In this document: positions 1 through 8,789 of the stretch, one piece after another
Numbering within the stretch: position 1 is the stretch's first letter
Layout of the letters: each line of letters opens with the position of its first letter
NCBI GenBank assembly: GCA_003697105.1
Contig: RFFQ01000095.1
Location: 1 to 64,000, forward strand
Length of the DNA stretch: 64,000 bases
Source: Gemmatimonadota bacterium
GTDB taxonomy: Bacteria; 4572-55; J002
Direction: 5' to 3'
The notes under the pieces: generated by a model
Told to the model about the DNA's origin: nothing
What the model saw: the letters and a program-made list of their open reading frames with translations, nothing else
Database searches by the model: none
Program-made: the position numbers and the translations under genes

Positions 1-156
1 GTCTTTCAACTCTTTGTCGGCATTCATCTTCTCAGTATTCAGCATCACATCCAAGTGGTGCTAAATCTCAATGAAACACACTAAACTATTCTGGACGGTC
101 TCGGACCCCGATATAAAAATGTCTATTCATAACATAGGGGGTGCGGAATGTCGGGC

Positions 157-1080
157 TTATGGGCGATAGAGGTGCTTCAATACCTGATGGTAATGATCCT
201 CAAATAGGGTTAGAATCTTATTTTTGTGATCGTTGGAGTGCTTTTTCAAATAGCCGGTTTCCAACTTCATTCCACTGATCTTCCCATGTTGAATCTGCTT
301 CCGCAAGTAATTTCCGTGGTGTTGAAATAACTGATGTTCCACGATGTTCCCCACCGGTGAGGCTAATATCCGTTCCCAAACTTTCTTTTGATAACGTTGA
401 CCTGCCGTAGGCATAAATTGGTAATGGTTCGCTTCGGAACACCGGGCATTTGGGAAAAACCGGTGTATCCACTGATTTTGATCTAGAAACTGCCGGTAAA
501 CGGCATAACCAAAAATTGGTTTTAAGCTAATGACTTGGTGTGCCGTAAAAAGGTCTTCTTTTAAAATATGATAGTGATTTGTATCGATGATAAAATTATG
601 GCAAAGTACTTTTGCTTGCTTTGAAAGCTTGTGAAACAGGGTTATCCCAAAATTTACGGTCCAAGCTCGGTTTTTTTCGGCAATGATAAACAGATCGATG
701 TCATCCCCGTAGCGGGAATTTTCAAAACTGGTTGCGCCGGAAAATGCTACCATGCGTACAAACGGCATGGCAATCACCGTATTGATCACCTGTTGGTACT
801 TGTTTAGCAGTTCGCGCGTCTGGTGCTGCCGGATTTTCCGTTCTGTTACCAAAGCTTCTCGACCCTGAAGCAGATAAAAATCATCAATGTGATTCAAGTA
901 GCCGCGAAGGAGGGATGATTCCGTTAATACGCGCTGCAACTCTTCTTTCGCTATCTGAAATTCAAATAATCCCTGATGGATTTCATCGAGCGTCAGGGGA
1001 TAGCTAAACATGTCTGCATAGCAGATCGTCTTTAAAATCGCCTCTTCTGCACTGGTAAATGGCGTTGGATAGGACATCAT
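157..1080 (-). CDS. Nucleotidyltransferase-fold protein with N-terminal winged-helix-like region
   Basis: A 307-residue soluble protein. Around residues 110-130 it carries the pol-beta-type nucleotidyltransferase signature: a Ser-Gly loop (VAFSGATSFENS), then an Asp-x-Asp strand (GDDIDLFII) that would bind the metal. The first ~80 residues, with helices around an LTLDEIHQGL stretch, look like a winged-helix segment. The C-terminal ~150 residues, rich in His, Tyr and Gln, match nothing I recognise. The substrate cannot be predicted; related families move nucleotides onto antibiotics, proteins or RNA. The ATG at 1080 is preceded by AAGGT; a second ATG follows at once. It is divergent from the FmdB-type gene. 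The fold is fairly secure, the function unknown. Confidence 0.6.
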   Translation of the reverse strand: MMSYPTPFTSAEEAILKTICYADMFSYPLTLDEIHQGLFEFQIAKEELQRVLTESSLLRGYLNHIDDFYLLQGREALVTERKIRQHQTRELLNKYQQVINTVIAMPFVRMVAFSGATSFENSRYGDDIDLFIIAEKNRAWTVNFGITLFHKLSKQAKVLCHNFIIDTNHYHILKEDLFTAHQVISLKPIFGYAVYRQFLDQNQWIHRFFPNARCSEANHYQFMPTAGQRYQKKVWERILASPVGNIVEHQLFQHHGNYLRKQIQHGKISGMKLETGYLKKHSNDHKNKILTLFEDHYHQVLKHLYRP

Positions 1081-1257
1081 ACTAACCTTGCATAAACATC
1101 TTGATCCCGACGTGCCGATTTCGCATATTAATAAGACTGCATTTCAAGATCAGACGGTTTTTTTCCGTGGGATCGAATATAGAATGGCACGCATCGGTCT
1201 TGAAAACTACCGCATGAACGGTAATAACCCCCAGACTTATCTAAAAGGATACTTCGC

Positions 1258-1728
1258 ATGCCGATCTATGAGTATGAATTAATTGAGGGTACTTGTGACG
1301 TCTGCCCCGGTCGATTTGAAGCCCGGCAGTGGATGAAAGATGAGCCGCTCGCCGTCTGTCCTCGATGCCAAAAACCGGTTCGTCGTTTGATTTCCAGAGT
1401 TGCGATTCATCGACCGACAACGGCGACAGACCTTAAGTCGCAAGGGATGACCCGTTTAGTACGGCGAGATAAAGGTGTGTACGAAATTGAAGGTGCCAAT
1501 TCCGGCATTGTAGATTTATCACGCCACATTGAGGCACAGGAACAGCACCAAGCGGACGAAAATGTCTATGACCTCAGTGATTATGCGCCGGCAGATGTTG
1601 GCAGCCCGCCAGATATGGAACCCAAACAGGCGGCGGGTGTTGAAGCTCCGCTGAAACGGCAACCTGACACTAAATTTCAATCGCTTCCCTTTTATGATAT
1701 GACGCGCGTCCAACCGGATCAGGCGTGA
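1258..1728 (+). CDS. FmdB-family zinc-ribbon protein
   Basis: A 156-residue protein that opens with the FmdB-type start MPIYEYELIEGTCDVC. Two Cys-x2-Cys knuckles (CDVC and CPRC) lie about 20 residues apart in the first 45 residues and would bind one zinc. The family is described as putative regulatory, from the formamidase-regulator FmdB, but its biochemical role is not settled. After the ribbon the protein is longer than usual, with a polar, probably disordered tail rich in Gln, Asp and Pro. AAAGGA stands 8 bases before the ATG. Its stop overlaps the convergent amidohydrolase stop by 10 bases. Confidence 0.7.
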   Translation: MPIYEYELIEGTCDVCPGRFEARQWMKDEPLAVCPRCQKPVRRLISRVAIHRPTTATDLKSQGMTRLVRRDKGVYEIEGANSGIVDLSRHIEAQEQHQADENVYDLSDYAPADVGSPPDMEPKQAAGVEAPLKRQPDTKFQSLPFYDMTRVQPDQA

Positions 1729-3350
1729 TACACAATTTCGCCATCAAACACCGTCATCGTCACTTCGGTCTGCAAAATGCCGGCAGGCTCAATGGTAAAA
1801 ATATCCTGTGAAAGGAGTACCATATCCGCCAGTTTGCCGGCAGTAAGGCTCCCTTTAATCGCTTCTTCGCCGGAGGCGTATGCCGCCCCGAGGGTATAAC
1901 CTCGCACGGCATCTTCCACCTGGAGCCGCTCAGCAGGCAACCAACCCCCTTCAGGTGTACCATCTCGTCGCTGGCGGGTTACTGCCGCGTGAATTCCCAG
2001 AAGCGGATCGCAGGTCTCAACCGGCACATCCGACCCCAGAGCCAGTGGAATCCCTGCCGTCTGTATTTGCTTAAAAATATAGGTCTTCTCCAATTTATCC
2101 GGCCAATACTGCTCGGCGGTGGCAATATCTCCCGGTAAATGAATGGGCTGTACTGAGGAAATCAACCCTAATTGCTGAACCCGCGGCAATAATTGGGGAT
2201 CAATGCACTGCATGTGCTCGATTCGATTGCGAAAATAGCGATTTTGCCGGTTGTGCGAGTGGGCTGTTTCGCGGGTGATTTCTTCAAATACTTCCAATAC
2301 CTCCCGGTTACACCGATCACCAATGGCGTGAACGACACCACAAATCCCGTTCTCCGCGGCTTTTTTCAAATTTGCTTTGAGCGTGTCTCGCGGGATCGCC
2401 AAAATCCCGCAGGATTCTGTGCCGGGATAGGGGGTTTCCATGTACGCGGTTTGTGAACCCAGTGCCCCATCCGTCAGTTGTTTTAAGCCACCTAAACGTA
2501 AGTATTCATTCCCAAACCCGGAACGGATCCGGGCATCAATCACCGCATCGAGCATATCCAGCGTGATGGAACACCAAAACCGGAAACCCAAGCCCCGCCC
2601 GCCTTCACGATGATATATATCTTGTAACACCGGAAAAGGTGAGAACATTTTCGCTGTGGACATGTCCTGCGTACCAACTAAACCCAGTTTATGTGACTCT
2701 TGTATGGCGCGCTTGATCGCTTTTTCCTGTAATTCTGGGGTTGAGGATGGAATTAGGGTATCGATTCGTCTGCGGGAGTCTTCAAACAAAATACCGGTGG
2801 GGTTGCCCGCCGTATCTTTCATAATTTCATTATTGGGATCGGGCGTGTGGCGATCCACACCGGCAATTTCCATCGCTTTGGAATTAACCCAGATCGAATG
2901 TCCTTCCTTGCCGTGCAATAAAATCGGGTTTTCTGGCGAAAACGCATCCAAATCGGCAGCGGTGGGAAACCGTCCCAGTTGCCAGACGTTTTTGTTCCAG
3001 CCATAACCGGTAATCCATTCCCCCGGTGAGGCGTTTTCGACAGCGGCGCGAATTTGATCCAAAGCTTGGTGAAAATCGGTCGTTTGGGTCAGATCAACCT
3101 GAAAAAAAAGTTCACCATATTGCAAAAAGTGGCTGTGCGCATCGATCAAGCCCGGTATAAGGGTCTGTCCCTGACAGTTGATGATCTCGCGCTGGGGCAG
3201 CCCACACCCTAGAATCTCCGTATTTGACCCTACCGCAAAGATTTTATTCCCCGTCGTGGCGATTGCTTCCGCACGGGGTTGGTGGTTATCCATCGTATAT
3301 ACATTCGCATTGATAAAGAGTTTATTTTTTGCCATAACCGGTACTTTCAT
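1719..3350 (-). CDS. YtcJ-like metal-dependent amidohydrolase
   Basis: A 543-residue cytosolic protein of the amidohydrolase superfamily (amidohydro_3, YtcJ-like), about the usual family length. Metal-site motifs appear in order: DAHSHF near residue 70, an internal HAIGDR segment, RIEHMQ, and LGSDVPVE near residue 440. The family hydrolyses amide or ester bonds in varied small molecules, and the substrate here cannot be told. The start codon lies 5 bases after the stop of the GAF-GGDEF gene, so the two are probably cotranscribed. An alternative in-frame ATG lies at 3335; neither start has a clear Shine-Dalgarno sequence, which fits translational coupling. Confidence 0.85.
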   Translation of the reverse strand: MKVPVMAKNKLFINANVYTMDNHQPRAEAIATTGNKIFAVGSNTEILGCGLPQREIINCQGQTLIPGLIDAHSHFLQYGELFFQVDLTQTTDFHQALDQIRAAVENASPGEWITGYGWNKNVWQLGRFPTAADLDAFSPENPILLHGKEGHSIWVNSKAMEIAGVDRHTPDPNNEIMKDTAGNPTGILFEDSRRRIDTLIPSSTPELQEKAIKRAIQESHKLGLVGTQDMSTAKMFSPFPVLQDIYHREGGRGLGFRFWCSITLDMLDAVIDARIRSGFGNEYLRLGGLKQLTDGALGSQTAYMETPYPGTESCGILAIPRDTLKANLKKAAENGICGVVHAIGDRCNREVLEVFEEITRETAHSHNRQNRYFRNRIEHMQCIDPQLLPRVQQLGLISSVQPIHLPGDIATAEQYWPDKLEKTYIFKQIQTAGIPLALGSDVPVETCDPLLGIHAAVTRQRRDGTPEGGWLPAERLQVEDAVRGYTLGAAYASGEEAIKGSLTAGKLADMVLLSQDIFTIEPAGILQTEVTMTVFDGEIVYHA

Positions 3351-3355
3351 GGTGA

Positions 3356-5470
3356 TTATTGTTGAGGCGTTTCCATTTCGGTGTTATACCATTGCACCCG
3401 ATTTTTGCCGAGAGCTTTTGCTTGTTGTAAGGCTTCTTTACCGAATTCGATCATCCCTATTTTAGTGGAGGCGTCACTGGGATAATGCACCAACCCGATA
3501 GAAACCGTAATATGAAACGGACGTTTTTTATCGATCATGAAGGTATGATCGACGATTTGATGGTGTAATTGAATGGCTAATTCTAAGGCACGTTCTCGTG
3601 TGGCATCACGTAGCAGTGCGCAGAATTGGTCCCCGCTAAACCGCCCGACATGCCCATATTTCCCCACAAAATCTCGCACTAATTGGGCTAAGTCTTTTAG
3701 AATCAAATCCCCAGCGGAAAACCCTTCTTTTTGGTTAATCTCATGAAATTGATCAATATCAATTAGCAATAACGCTAAACTTGACCGTTTTTTGTGTGCC
3801 TCTTGCAGGGCATCATCTAAAGCCACCTGAATTTGAGCATGGGTGAGTAAACCGGTCAACCCATCCGTGCGGGCGAGCCGTTCTACCTCGGCAAACAAGC
3901 TATAATTAGTCAAGGTCATTGCGACCAGATTGGCTAAAATCTGGACGATCTGCAGCGTATCCTCATTGTACATGTGTGGTGCTTTATGTTCCAGCACCAA
4001 TGCCCCGACAATATTGTGGCGGGTTCGTAAAGGTACTCCTAAAAACGACCGGAAGGGGTACGGGGGTTCTGTGCGGTAAAAGCGGGTAACTCGATTCTCT
4101 TTTTGCTGTAAATCATTCAGCAATAACGGTTTTTGATGGGTGATAATCCAACCGGTAAGCCCGCCGTCAAGGGCAAATTCGGTATGCGGTAAAAATGGAT
4201 ATGCCTCACCTTGAACTACTTCCGTGATAAATAGCTGCCGGTGTTCGTCAAAACTACTAATCACCAGACCATCACAAAGGACTATCTTACGGGTGATGTC
4301 TGCTAACAAATGCAGGGTTTCATCTGGGCGGAGGTTGGCGGTAAACATGCGGCTGATTTCATAAAGGGCATTCAGATATTGCACATTGCGGCGGTTTTGT
4401 TCATGTTCCTGATATTTTTGGATGAATTGGGCAATGATCTGGGCAAAATGTTCTGCTTGTTCCCGGTGCGCCGGGGAATAGGCGTCTTTGGGGGTCGCAT
4501 CGATCACCAAAATGCCGTCAACCGGCTCATGCGCCGCCTGAATGGGTACTGCAATTAAAGATTGAACATCCGGAACTTGCTGGTAATAAACGAGTTCTTT
4601 AGTCCGATTCCCCAAATGGTTGATGAGCAATCCCCGCTTTTCCCGGGCAACCCACCCGAGCGTCTCATTTTTTTCGGAAAAGGCGGCTTCAGGGGTAATA
4701 GGGGTGGTGCTCTCCGTATGAATTGCACGAAGCGTAAACTGCTCCTGTTGGGGGTCGTATAAAAAGAGTGCTGCCGTATGCCCCTGTAACGCAAATTTGC
4801 ATACGGTTAGTACCCGTTTCACGTCCGTCTGAAAACGTAACCGTTGGTTCAGCAACCGCTGGTGATCTTCGGTGCTGGAAACCGCAACCGTCTGATCCAC
4901 CTCGTTGCTTTGAGGCTTATTCCGGATGGTCTGGATGTCTTGTTCGATCCGCTGGGCATACTGTTGGGCGGTTTCTTTGGCCTGCCGCTCCTGCTGAAAC
5001 AGCCGTTGTAACAAAAAGATAATGACCCCGCTAATCAGCATATAAACCAGCAAAGCGTTCCACACCGGGGTAGTGCCTTTGAAGAAAAGTGCCGAACCTT
5101 CCAGTAAGCTGCTTACTGCAATGATGGCAAGACCTGCCCCGAAATGGTAGCGAAATCCGGCAAGAAGAGCCAGCAATAGATAAAACAAGATTAGATACGA
5201 ATGGAAACCGCCACTGAGTTGTACAGCAAGATTGGTGAGAACGAAGAGGAATAGATACGTGCGATGTTCCCGTTTGCCTCGCAAGAATACGGCGGGATAA
5301 ACACCGAAAATAATTCCGTAAGTGCCACTTAACAAAAGCGTTAAACTTAATTGCCAAATAAAGTCAGGTGCACGATAAAATAGCCCCAATAAACTCAGAA
5401 TGCTGTAAATGATAACACCCATGCCCGCAATCATCGTCAACGAGAATGGGGGAGGTTGTTTGATGTTCAT
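3356..5470 (-). CDS. Membrane sensor with GAF domains and a degenerate GGDEF domain
   Basis: A 704-residue protein. Residues 1-160 hold about six hydrophobic segments, followed by a short coiled coil (~165-195), two GAF domains (~210-360 and ~370-520) and a C-terminal GGDEF-type cyclase domain (~540-700). Diguanylate cyclases make cyclic di-GMP from two GTP. The signature loop reads SGDQF at 612-616 instead of GG(D/E)EF, while the upstream metal Asp (LLIDIDQF) is kept. No RxxD inhibitory site sits before the loop. The enzyme may therefore be weak or may act as a GTP or effector receptor. It has its own promoter and probably shares a transcript with the amidohydrolase. Confidence 0.85.
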   Translation of the reverse strand: MNIKQPPPFSLTMIAGMGVIIYSILSLLGLFYRAPDFIWQLSLTLLLSGTYGIIFGVYPAVFLRGKREHRTYLFLFVLTNLAVQLSGGFHSYLILFYLLLALLAGFRYHFGAGLAIIAVSSLLEGSALFFKGTTPVWNALLVYMLISGVIIFLLQRLFQQERQAKETAQQYAQRIEQDIQTIRNKPQSNEVDQTVAVSSTEDHQRLLNQRLRFQTDVKRVLTVCKFALQGHTAALFLYDPQQEQFTLRAIHTESTTPITPEAAFSEKNETLGWVAREKRGLLINHLGNRTKELVYYQQVPDVQSLIAVPIQAAHEPVDGILVIDATPKDAYSPAHREQAEHFAQIIAQFIQKYQEHEQNRRNVQYLNALYEISRMFTANLRPDETLHLLADITRKIVLCDGLVISSFDEHRQLFITEVVQGEAYPFLPHTEFALDGGLTGWIITHQKPLLLNDLQQKENRVTRFYRTEPPYPFRSFLGVPLRTRHNIVGALVLEHKAPHMYNEDTLQIVQILANLVAMTLTNYSLFAEVERLARTDGLTGLLTHAQIQVALDDALQEAHKKRSSLALLLIDIDQFHEINQKEGFSAGDLILKDLAQLVRDFVGKYGHVGRFSGDQFCALLRDATRERALELAIQLHHQIVDHTFMIDKKRPFHITVSIGLVHYPSDASTKIGMIEFGKEALQQAKALGKNRVQWYNTEMETPQQ

Positions 5471-5510
5471 ACTGGTGCCTTATGGAGAGTGAAGCGAAAA
5501 TGTGCCATTC

Positions 5511-5539
5511 ATTCTAACCGCTAAGACCCATGTTGTCAA
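5511..5539 (-). promoter_or_regulatory. Sigma-70-type promoter for the GAF-GGDEF gene
   Basis: On the minus strand TTGACA (5539-5534) and TAGAAT (5516-5511) are separated by 17 bases. The site lies about 40 bases before the ATG at 5470. Confidence 0.75.
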
Positions 5540-5566
5540 GCCGTTTTGCGAGATGCACGGGGGATC

Positions 5567-5598
5567 AAAAAAGGGAGCGTTTATCGGATGGCGCTCCC
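5567..5598 (-). terminator. Rho-independent terminator after the VOC gene
   Basis: Inverted repeat GGGAGCG / CGCTCCC (7 bp stem, 12-base loop), followed on the minus strand by six T. It lies about 40 bases past the VOC stop and just before the next promoter, closing the operon that starts at 8695. Confidence 0.8.
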
Positions 5599-5638
5599 GT
5601 TATGTTATGTTCATCCGCACGGAATGACCCGTGTGGTA

Positions 5639-5992
5639 TTAATGATCTTGCGGGTTCACTAACTGAAACCAATTCCCATCTATATCTTGAAAGGTCAGGC
5701 ACTTATCGGTACCATCCGTGCCCTGAAACGTCAGCCCACGTGCGCGTAGGGTGGCGGCGGTGGTGTCAAGGTCATCGGTATAGAGCACGATGGCGGCGTT
5801 TGCCTCTTGATACGTTTTCCCAACGGGATGGGGGTTGCCGGGGCGTAGCATGATTTCGGTGTCACCGATTTTCAGCCACACAAATTGACCCTCCTGCACA
5901 AAAATCACTTCCACGCCGAGGATTTCTTCATAAAATTCTTTGGCTTTTAATGGATCGCGGACAAATAGTTCGATGTGACCAAATCGCATCAT
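5639..5992 (-). CDS. Glyoxalase/bleomycin-resistance (VOC) family protein
   Basis: A small VOC-fold protein of about 117 residues. The paired beta-alpha-beta modules are visible: the first begins MRFGHIELFV, contributing a likely metal His, and the second ends in LTFQDIDGNWFQL with a Glu- or Gln-type ligand region. VOC proteins include glyoxalase I, dioxygenases and resistance proteins, so the reaction cannot be named. I place the start at the ATG at 5992, whose ATGA overlaps the stop of the TPR gene; the longer ORF to 6025 would run inside that gene. Last gene of the operon before the terminator at 5567-5598. Confidence 0.75.
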   Translation of the reverse strand: MMRFGHIELFVRDPLKAKEFYEEILGVEVIFVQEGQFVWLKIGDTEIMLRPGNPHPVGKTYQEANAAIVLYTDDLDTTAATLRARGLTFQGTDGTDKCLTFQDIDGNWFQLVNPQDH

Positions 5993-7734
5993 GTATAGCC
6001 ATCCTTTTCTAGTTTTGCTACCCATTTCCGCGCGACCGGATGATCCGGATGAATTGTCAAGGTTTGACGAAAAACGGCGAGGGCATTACTCATTTGACCC
6101 AGTTGGTAGTATAATTCACCAAGAGCGGCATATGCCATAGCGAATTTCGGCGCAATGCGGATCGTATTCATGTATTCCTCAATGGCGCGTTCGGTGTTGT
6201 TCATTTCCCGGTAGAGATTCCCGAGTTCAAAATGGGCTAAAAAGAACGTTTCATCGACCCGGATGGCATTTTTTAATGCGACAATTTTATGAGCTCCTGC
6301 CAGTTTTTTGGCGTCTTCATAGTAATCTTTAGCGGTTTTTGCGGTGGAGTTTGCTTCGGGGGATTTGCCGGTGGGGGCAGAAGCCGCTGTTTCGCGGTTG
6401 TCTAACGCACCGCTTGCTAAATAGCGCTCTACGGTCGCAACACGATCAGGGTAATCCGCCTTTCCGAATTCAATAAATGTCTGGTAGGCTTTTTTGGCTT
6501 GATCCCGTTTGCCCATCTTTTCAAACATAACGCCCAAATTGTAGTACGTAAACGGGTATTGGGGGTTAAGGTCTATTGCCTTTTGGAACGATTGAAATGC
6601 CGCATCAAAATGATCTTTTCCCGCCAAAACGGCACCCAAATTGACATGCGCCAGAACATGGTCTGGATTTAACGTGATGGCTTTTTTATAAGCTACCAAG
6701 GCGCCATCGGGCATCTTTTTCAGGTCAAACATCAGACCTAAATGATAAAATGCTTCAGGATTTTGGGGGTCAACCTCTGTGACGACTTTGAAAATTTGGA
6801 AGGCTTCTTCAGTATTGCCGAGTCGGTATTCACATTGTCCCAGCGCAAAAAGGGCTAATTTATGACGGGAATTATGTTTCAGCACCATCTGGAAACAATA
6901 TTTAGCTTGATCCACCATGTTCATCGTCTGGTAGAGGTGACCTAATTCATAATAGGCCGCGTCATTTTCGGCATCACACCGGACGACTTCACTATATTCA
7001 CGGGTAGCTTTTTCCAGTTGATTGCTCTCAACGTATGCTCGGGCGAGGTCGAGCCGGGCAGGAAGGTGCGTCGGGTCGAGCTCCAACACCCGTTCCAAAA
7101 AGCCAATTTTCTGGGACCCCTCCAAAGTTTGAGCAATCTCATACGCCTCATCTGCGCTCTGGTTGATCTCTTCGGCAGTGAGTTCTGGAGCACTTTCGAC
7201 TTCTACATCCAAGTCCACATCCACATCATCTTGACTGATTTCGTATGTTGTCGGCGCAGAACCGAGTGCATTGCCGGCACGCTTGAGTTGTTCTTCAATA
7301 TAGGTTTTTTGGCGTTCTGTGGGACCCAGTAGAAGCGCCCGTTTGTATGCAGGAATCGCGGTAGGGGCATTGTCCAATTTTTTGAGGTAAATATCGGCAA
7401 TGCGAATTTGGAGTTGGATGTTGTTGGGGTCCTCGAGGAGTTTCTGCTCCAGTTGCTCTACTTCAGCTTGGGCGTCCTGTTGCCGTTGGGCGACGGCGGC
7501 GCGAGCCGTGGAGGTGGTTGTTGCCGGCGAAACACTGGCAGTCGTGGATTCCGATATTAGCAAGTAACCAATATAAGCACCGGCTAATATCAGAACCCCA
7601 GAAATAAGATAAGCCGGCATCATAAATGACCGGCTTGTGAGATTGCTCAGAAATGAGAATAGAAAAAACACAACAATAATAGCGATGGTAATACCAATTA
7701 ATGCGGCAATTTTAGCGCCCTTGCTTTCCAGCAT
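5989..7734 (-). CDS. Membrane-anchored TPR repeat protein
   Basis: A 581-residue protein with two N-terminal hydrophobic segments (about residues 10-28 and 38-60). A short coiled coil with a TPR pair follows (~75-150), then an acidic linker rich in Asp/Val, and a long TPR array (~180-440) with signature spacing such as AYYELGHLYQTMN and AHVNLGAVLAGKDHFDAA. A second TPR block lies at ~470-575. Such proteins usually scaffold complexes at the inner membrane; no catalytic motif is visible. The start is 12 bases after the PdxJ-like stop, so it is cotranscribed with that gene. The stop overlaps the VOC start. Confidence 0.8.
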   Translation of the reverse strand: MLESKGAKIAALIGITIAIIVVFFLFSFLSNLTSRSFMMPAYLISGVLILAGAYIGYLLISESTTASVSPATTTSTARAAVAQRQQDAQAEVEQLEQKLLEDPNNIQLQIRIADIYLKKLDNAPTAIPAYKRALLLGPTERQKTYIEEQLKRAGNALGSAPTTYEISQDDVDVDLDVEVESAPELTAEEINQSADEAYEIAQTLEGSQKIGFLERVLELDPTHLPARLDLARAYVESNQLEKATREYSEVVRCDAENDAAYYELGHLYQTMNMVDQAKYCFQMVLKHNSRHKLALFALGQCEYRLGNTEEAFQIFKVVTEVDPQNPEAFYHLGLMFDLKKMPDGALVAYKKAITLNPDHVLAHVNLGAVLAGKDHFDAAFQSFQKAIDLNPQYPFTYYNLGVMFEKMGKRDQAKKAYQTFIEFGKADYPDRVATVERYLASGALDNRETAASAPTGKSPEANSTAKTAKDYYEDAKKLAGAHKIVALKNAIRVDETFFLAHFELGNLYREMNNTERAIEEYMNTIRIAPKFAMAYAALGELYYQLGQMSNALAVFRQTLTIHPDHPVARKWVAKLEKDGYT

Positions 7735-7746
7735 TGGGAATCCCCC

Positions 7747-8463
7747 TTAAGGACGTTTAACCCATTGGGCTAGTTCTTGTACCGCACGCTCCATACCAAC
7801 CAGCATCGCACGCGCGATGACAGCATGCCCGGCAATAACCCCGTGAACACCTTCTAATCCTAACAAATTATGGATATTTTGATAATCCACCCCATTTTCA
7901 AGGGTGACCATCAGCCCTAAGCGGGATGCCATTGCTGCTGCCGTGGCTAACCGCTCGATTTCCGTTGCGTATTCGTCCAACGTAAATGAGCCGGCGTAAT
8001 CGCTCACGTTCAGTGCTACACCATCAACCCCTAATTTATGGGCGGTTTTTATCTGATCCAGTTCCGGATCGATAAAAAGGCAAATTGTCCGGTTGCCGCG
8101 TAAGGTTTTCAACCGGTCGGCGATCAGTTCACTGTGCTGAATAACATCCAGCCCGCTATGAAGTGTTAATTCCGGCTCTTTTTCGGGAACCAGCGTGACG
8201 ATATCCGGATTAAGTGCTAACACCGCCGCAACCATTGCCTCCGAAAGACTCACATGCAAATTCAAGCGGGTGCGAATCACACTTTTGAGCAGATTAGCAT
8301 CCCGGTCCTGAATGTGTGCCCGATCTTGCCGTAAGTGAATGCTAATTTGATCGGCGCCACCCATTTCTGCTAAAATGGCAACCGCTACGGGGTCTGGCTC
8401 CGTTGCCTGCCCAGATTCCCGCAAAACTGCCACGCCATCTAAGTGTATTCCTAGCCGGGGCAT
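7747..8463 (-). CDS. PdxJ-like TIM-barrel protein with altered active site
   Basis: A 238-residue protein alignable from end to end with pyridoxine 5'-phosphate synthase (PdxJ), which condenses deoxyxylulose 5-phosphate with aminoacetone phosphate. Family blocks are kept: the N-terminal G-x-x-L-D strand, ADQISIHLRQDRAHI, LVPEKEPELT, SGLDV and AGHAVI. Against E. coli PdxJ from memory, the catalytic His45 is kept as His43, but catalytic Glu72 is His70 and catalytic His193 is Asn190. The substrate-binding Asn-Ile-Asp-His is His-Leu-Asp-Gly, and the His-Thr-Gly loop is Asn-Val-Ser. It may be a paralogue with another substrate. No pdxA is nearby. Homology is very likely; PdxJ activity is doubtful. 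Confidence 0.8.
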   Translation of the reverse strand: MPRLGIHLDGVAVLRESGQATEPDPVAVAILAEMGGADQISIHLRQDRAHIQDRDANLLKSVIRTRLNLHVSLSEAMVAAVLALNPDIVTLVPEKEPELTLHSGLDVIQHSELIADRLKTLRGNRTICLFIDPELDQIKTAHKLGVDGVALNVSDYAGSFTLDEYATEIERLATAAAMASRLGLMVTLENGVDYQNIHNLLGLEGVHGVIAGHAVIARAMLVGMERAVQELAQWVKRP

Positions 8464-8479
8464 TGTTTATCCTTTGTGA

Positions 8480-8695
8480 TTATAAGGTGAAATACTCTTC
8501 ATCACCGGCAGGTACCAGATGAATCAAGGCTTCCTGACCCGAAAACCGCTTGGTGAAGGCGTCAATGGCTTCATTCATATTTTTGGAGTGTGAAACCACT
8601 TCATCCAAATCCAATTTGATTGTGACCCACTCCCCCGGATATTTTGCCAGTTCTGCTTCATGATTTTTAATCCATTGATCTAGATTGGCATCCAT
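8480..8695 (-). CDS. Small DUF5678-like protein
   Basis: A 71-residue acidic protein. A Trp-Val-x-Ile strand (EWVTIKLDLDEVVSHSKNM) followed by a helix resembles the DUF5678 pattern, in which a short beta-hairpin precedes a helix; the role of that family is unknown. The start is well supported by GAGGTGA a few bases before the ATG. It is the first gene after the promoter at 8761-8789 and lies 16 bases before the PdxJ-like gene, so they are probably one transcript. Confidence 0.55.
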   Translation of the reverse strand: MDANLDQWIKNHEAELAKYPGEWVTIKLDLDEVVSHSKNMNEAIDAFTKRFSGQEALIHLVPAGDEEYFTL

Positions 8696-8760
8696 TTTTT
8701 ATCACCTCACTCGCAAAAGCGGATTTAAAACAATTCTGTTTGAATCCGAATAATAGGTAC

Positions 8761-8789
8761 AGTTTATTAGGTTTTAGGCAAAATGTCAA
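8761..8789 (-). promoter_or_regulatory. Sigma-70-type promoter for the DUF5678-pdxJ-TPR-VOC operon
   Basis: Minus-strand TTGACA (8789-8784) and TAAACT (8766-8761) with a 17-base spacer, about 65 bases before the ATG at 8695. It begins right at the stop of the upstream methyltransferase. Confidence 0.7.

Noticed and set aside
1-45. Possible start of a minus-strand gene at 45 running off the left edge
   Set aside because: Only about 15 residues are visible, there is no good ribosome site, and a short plus-strand frame through the same bases is equally open.
1088-1282. 64-residue plus-strand frame before the FmdB-like gene
   Set aside because: No family resemblance, no clear ribosome site, and it overlaps the well-supported FmdB start at 1258.
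2193-2456. Long antisense frames inside the amidohydrolase gene
   Set aside because: Shadow frames over a gene with strong family motifs; no ribosome site.
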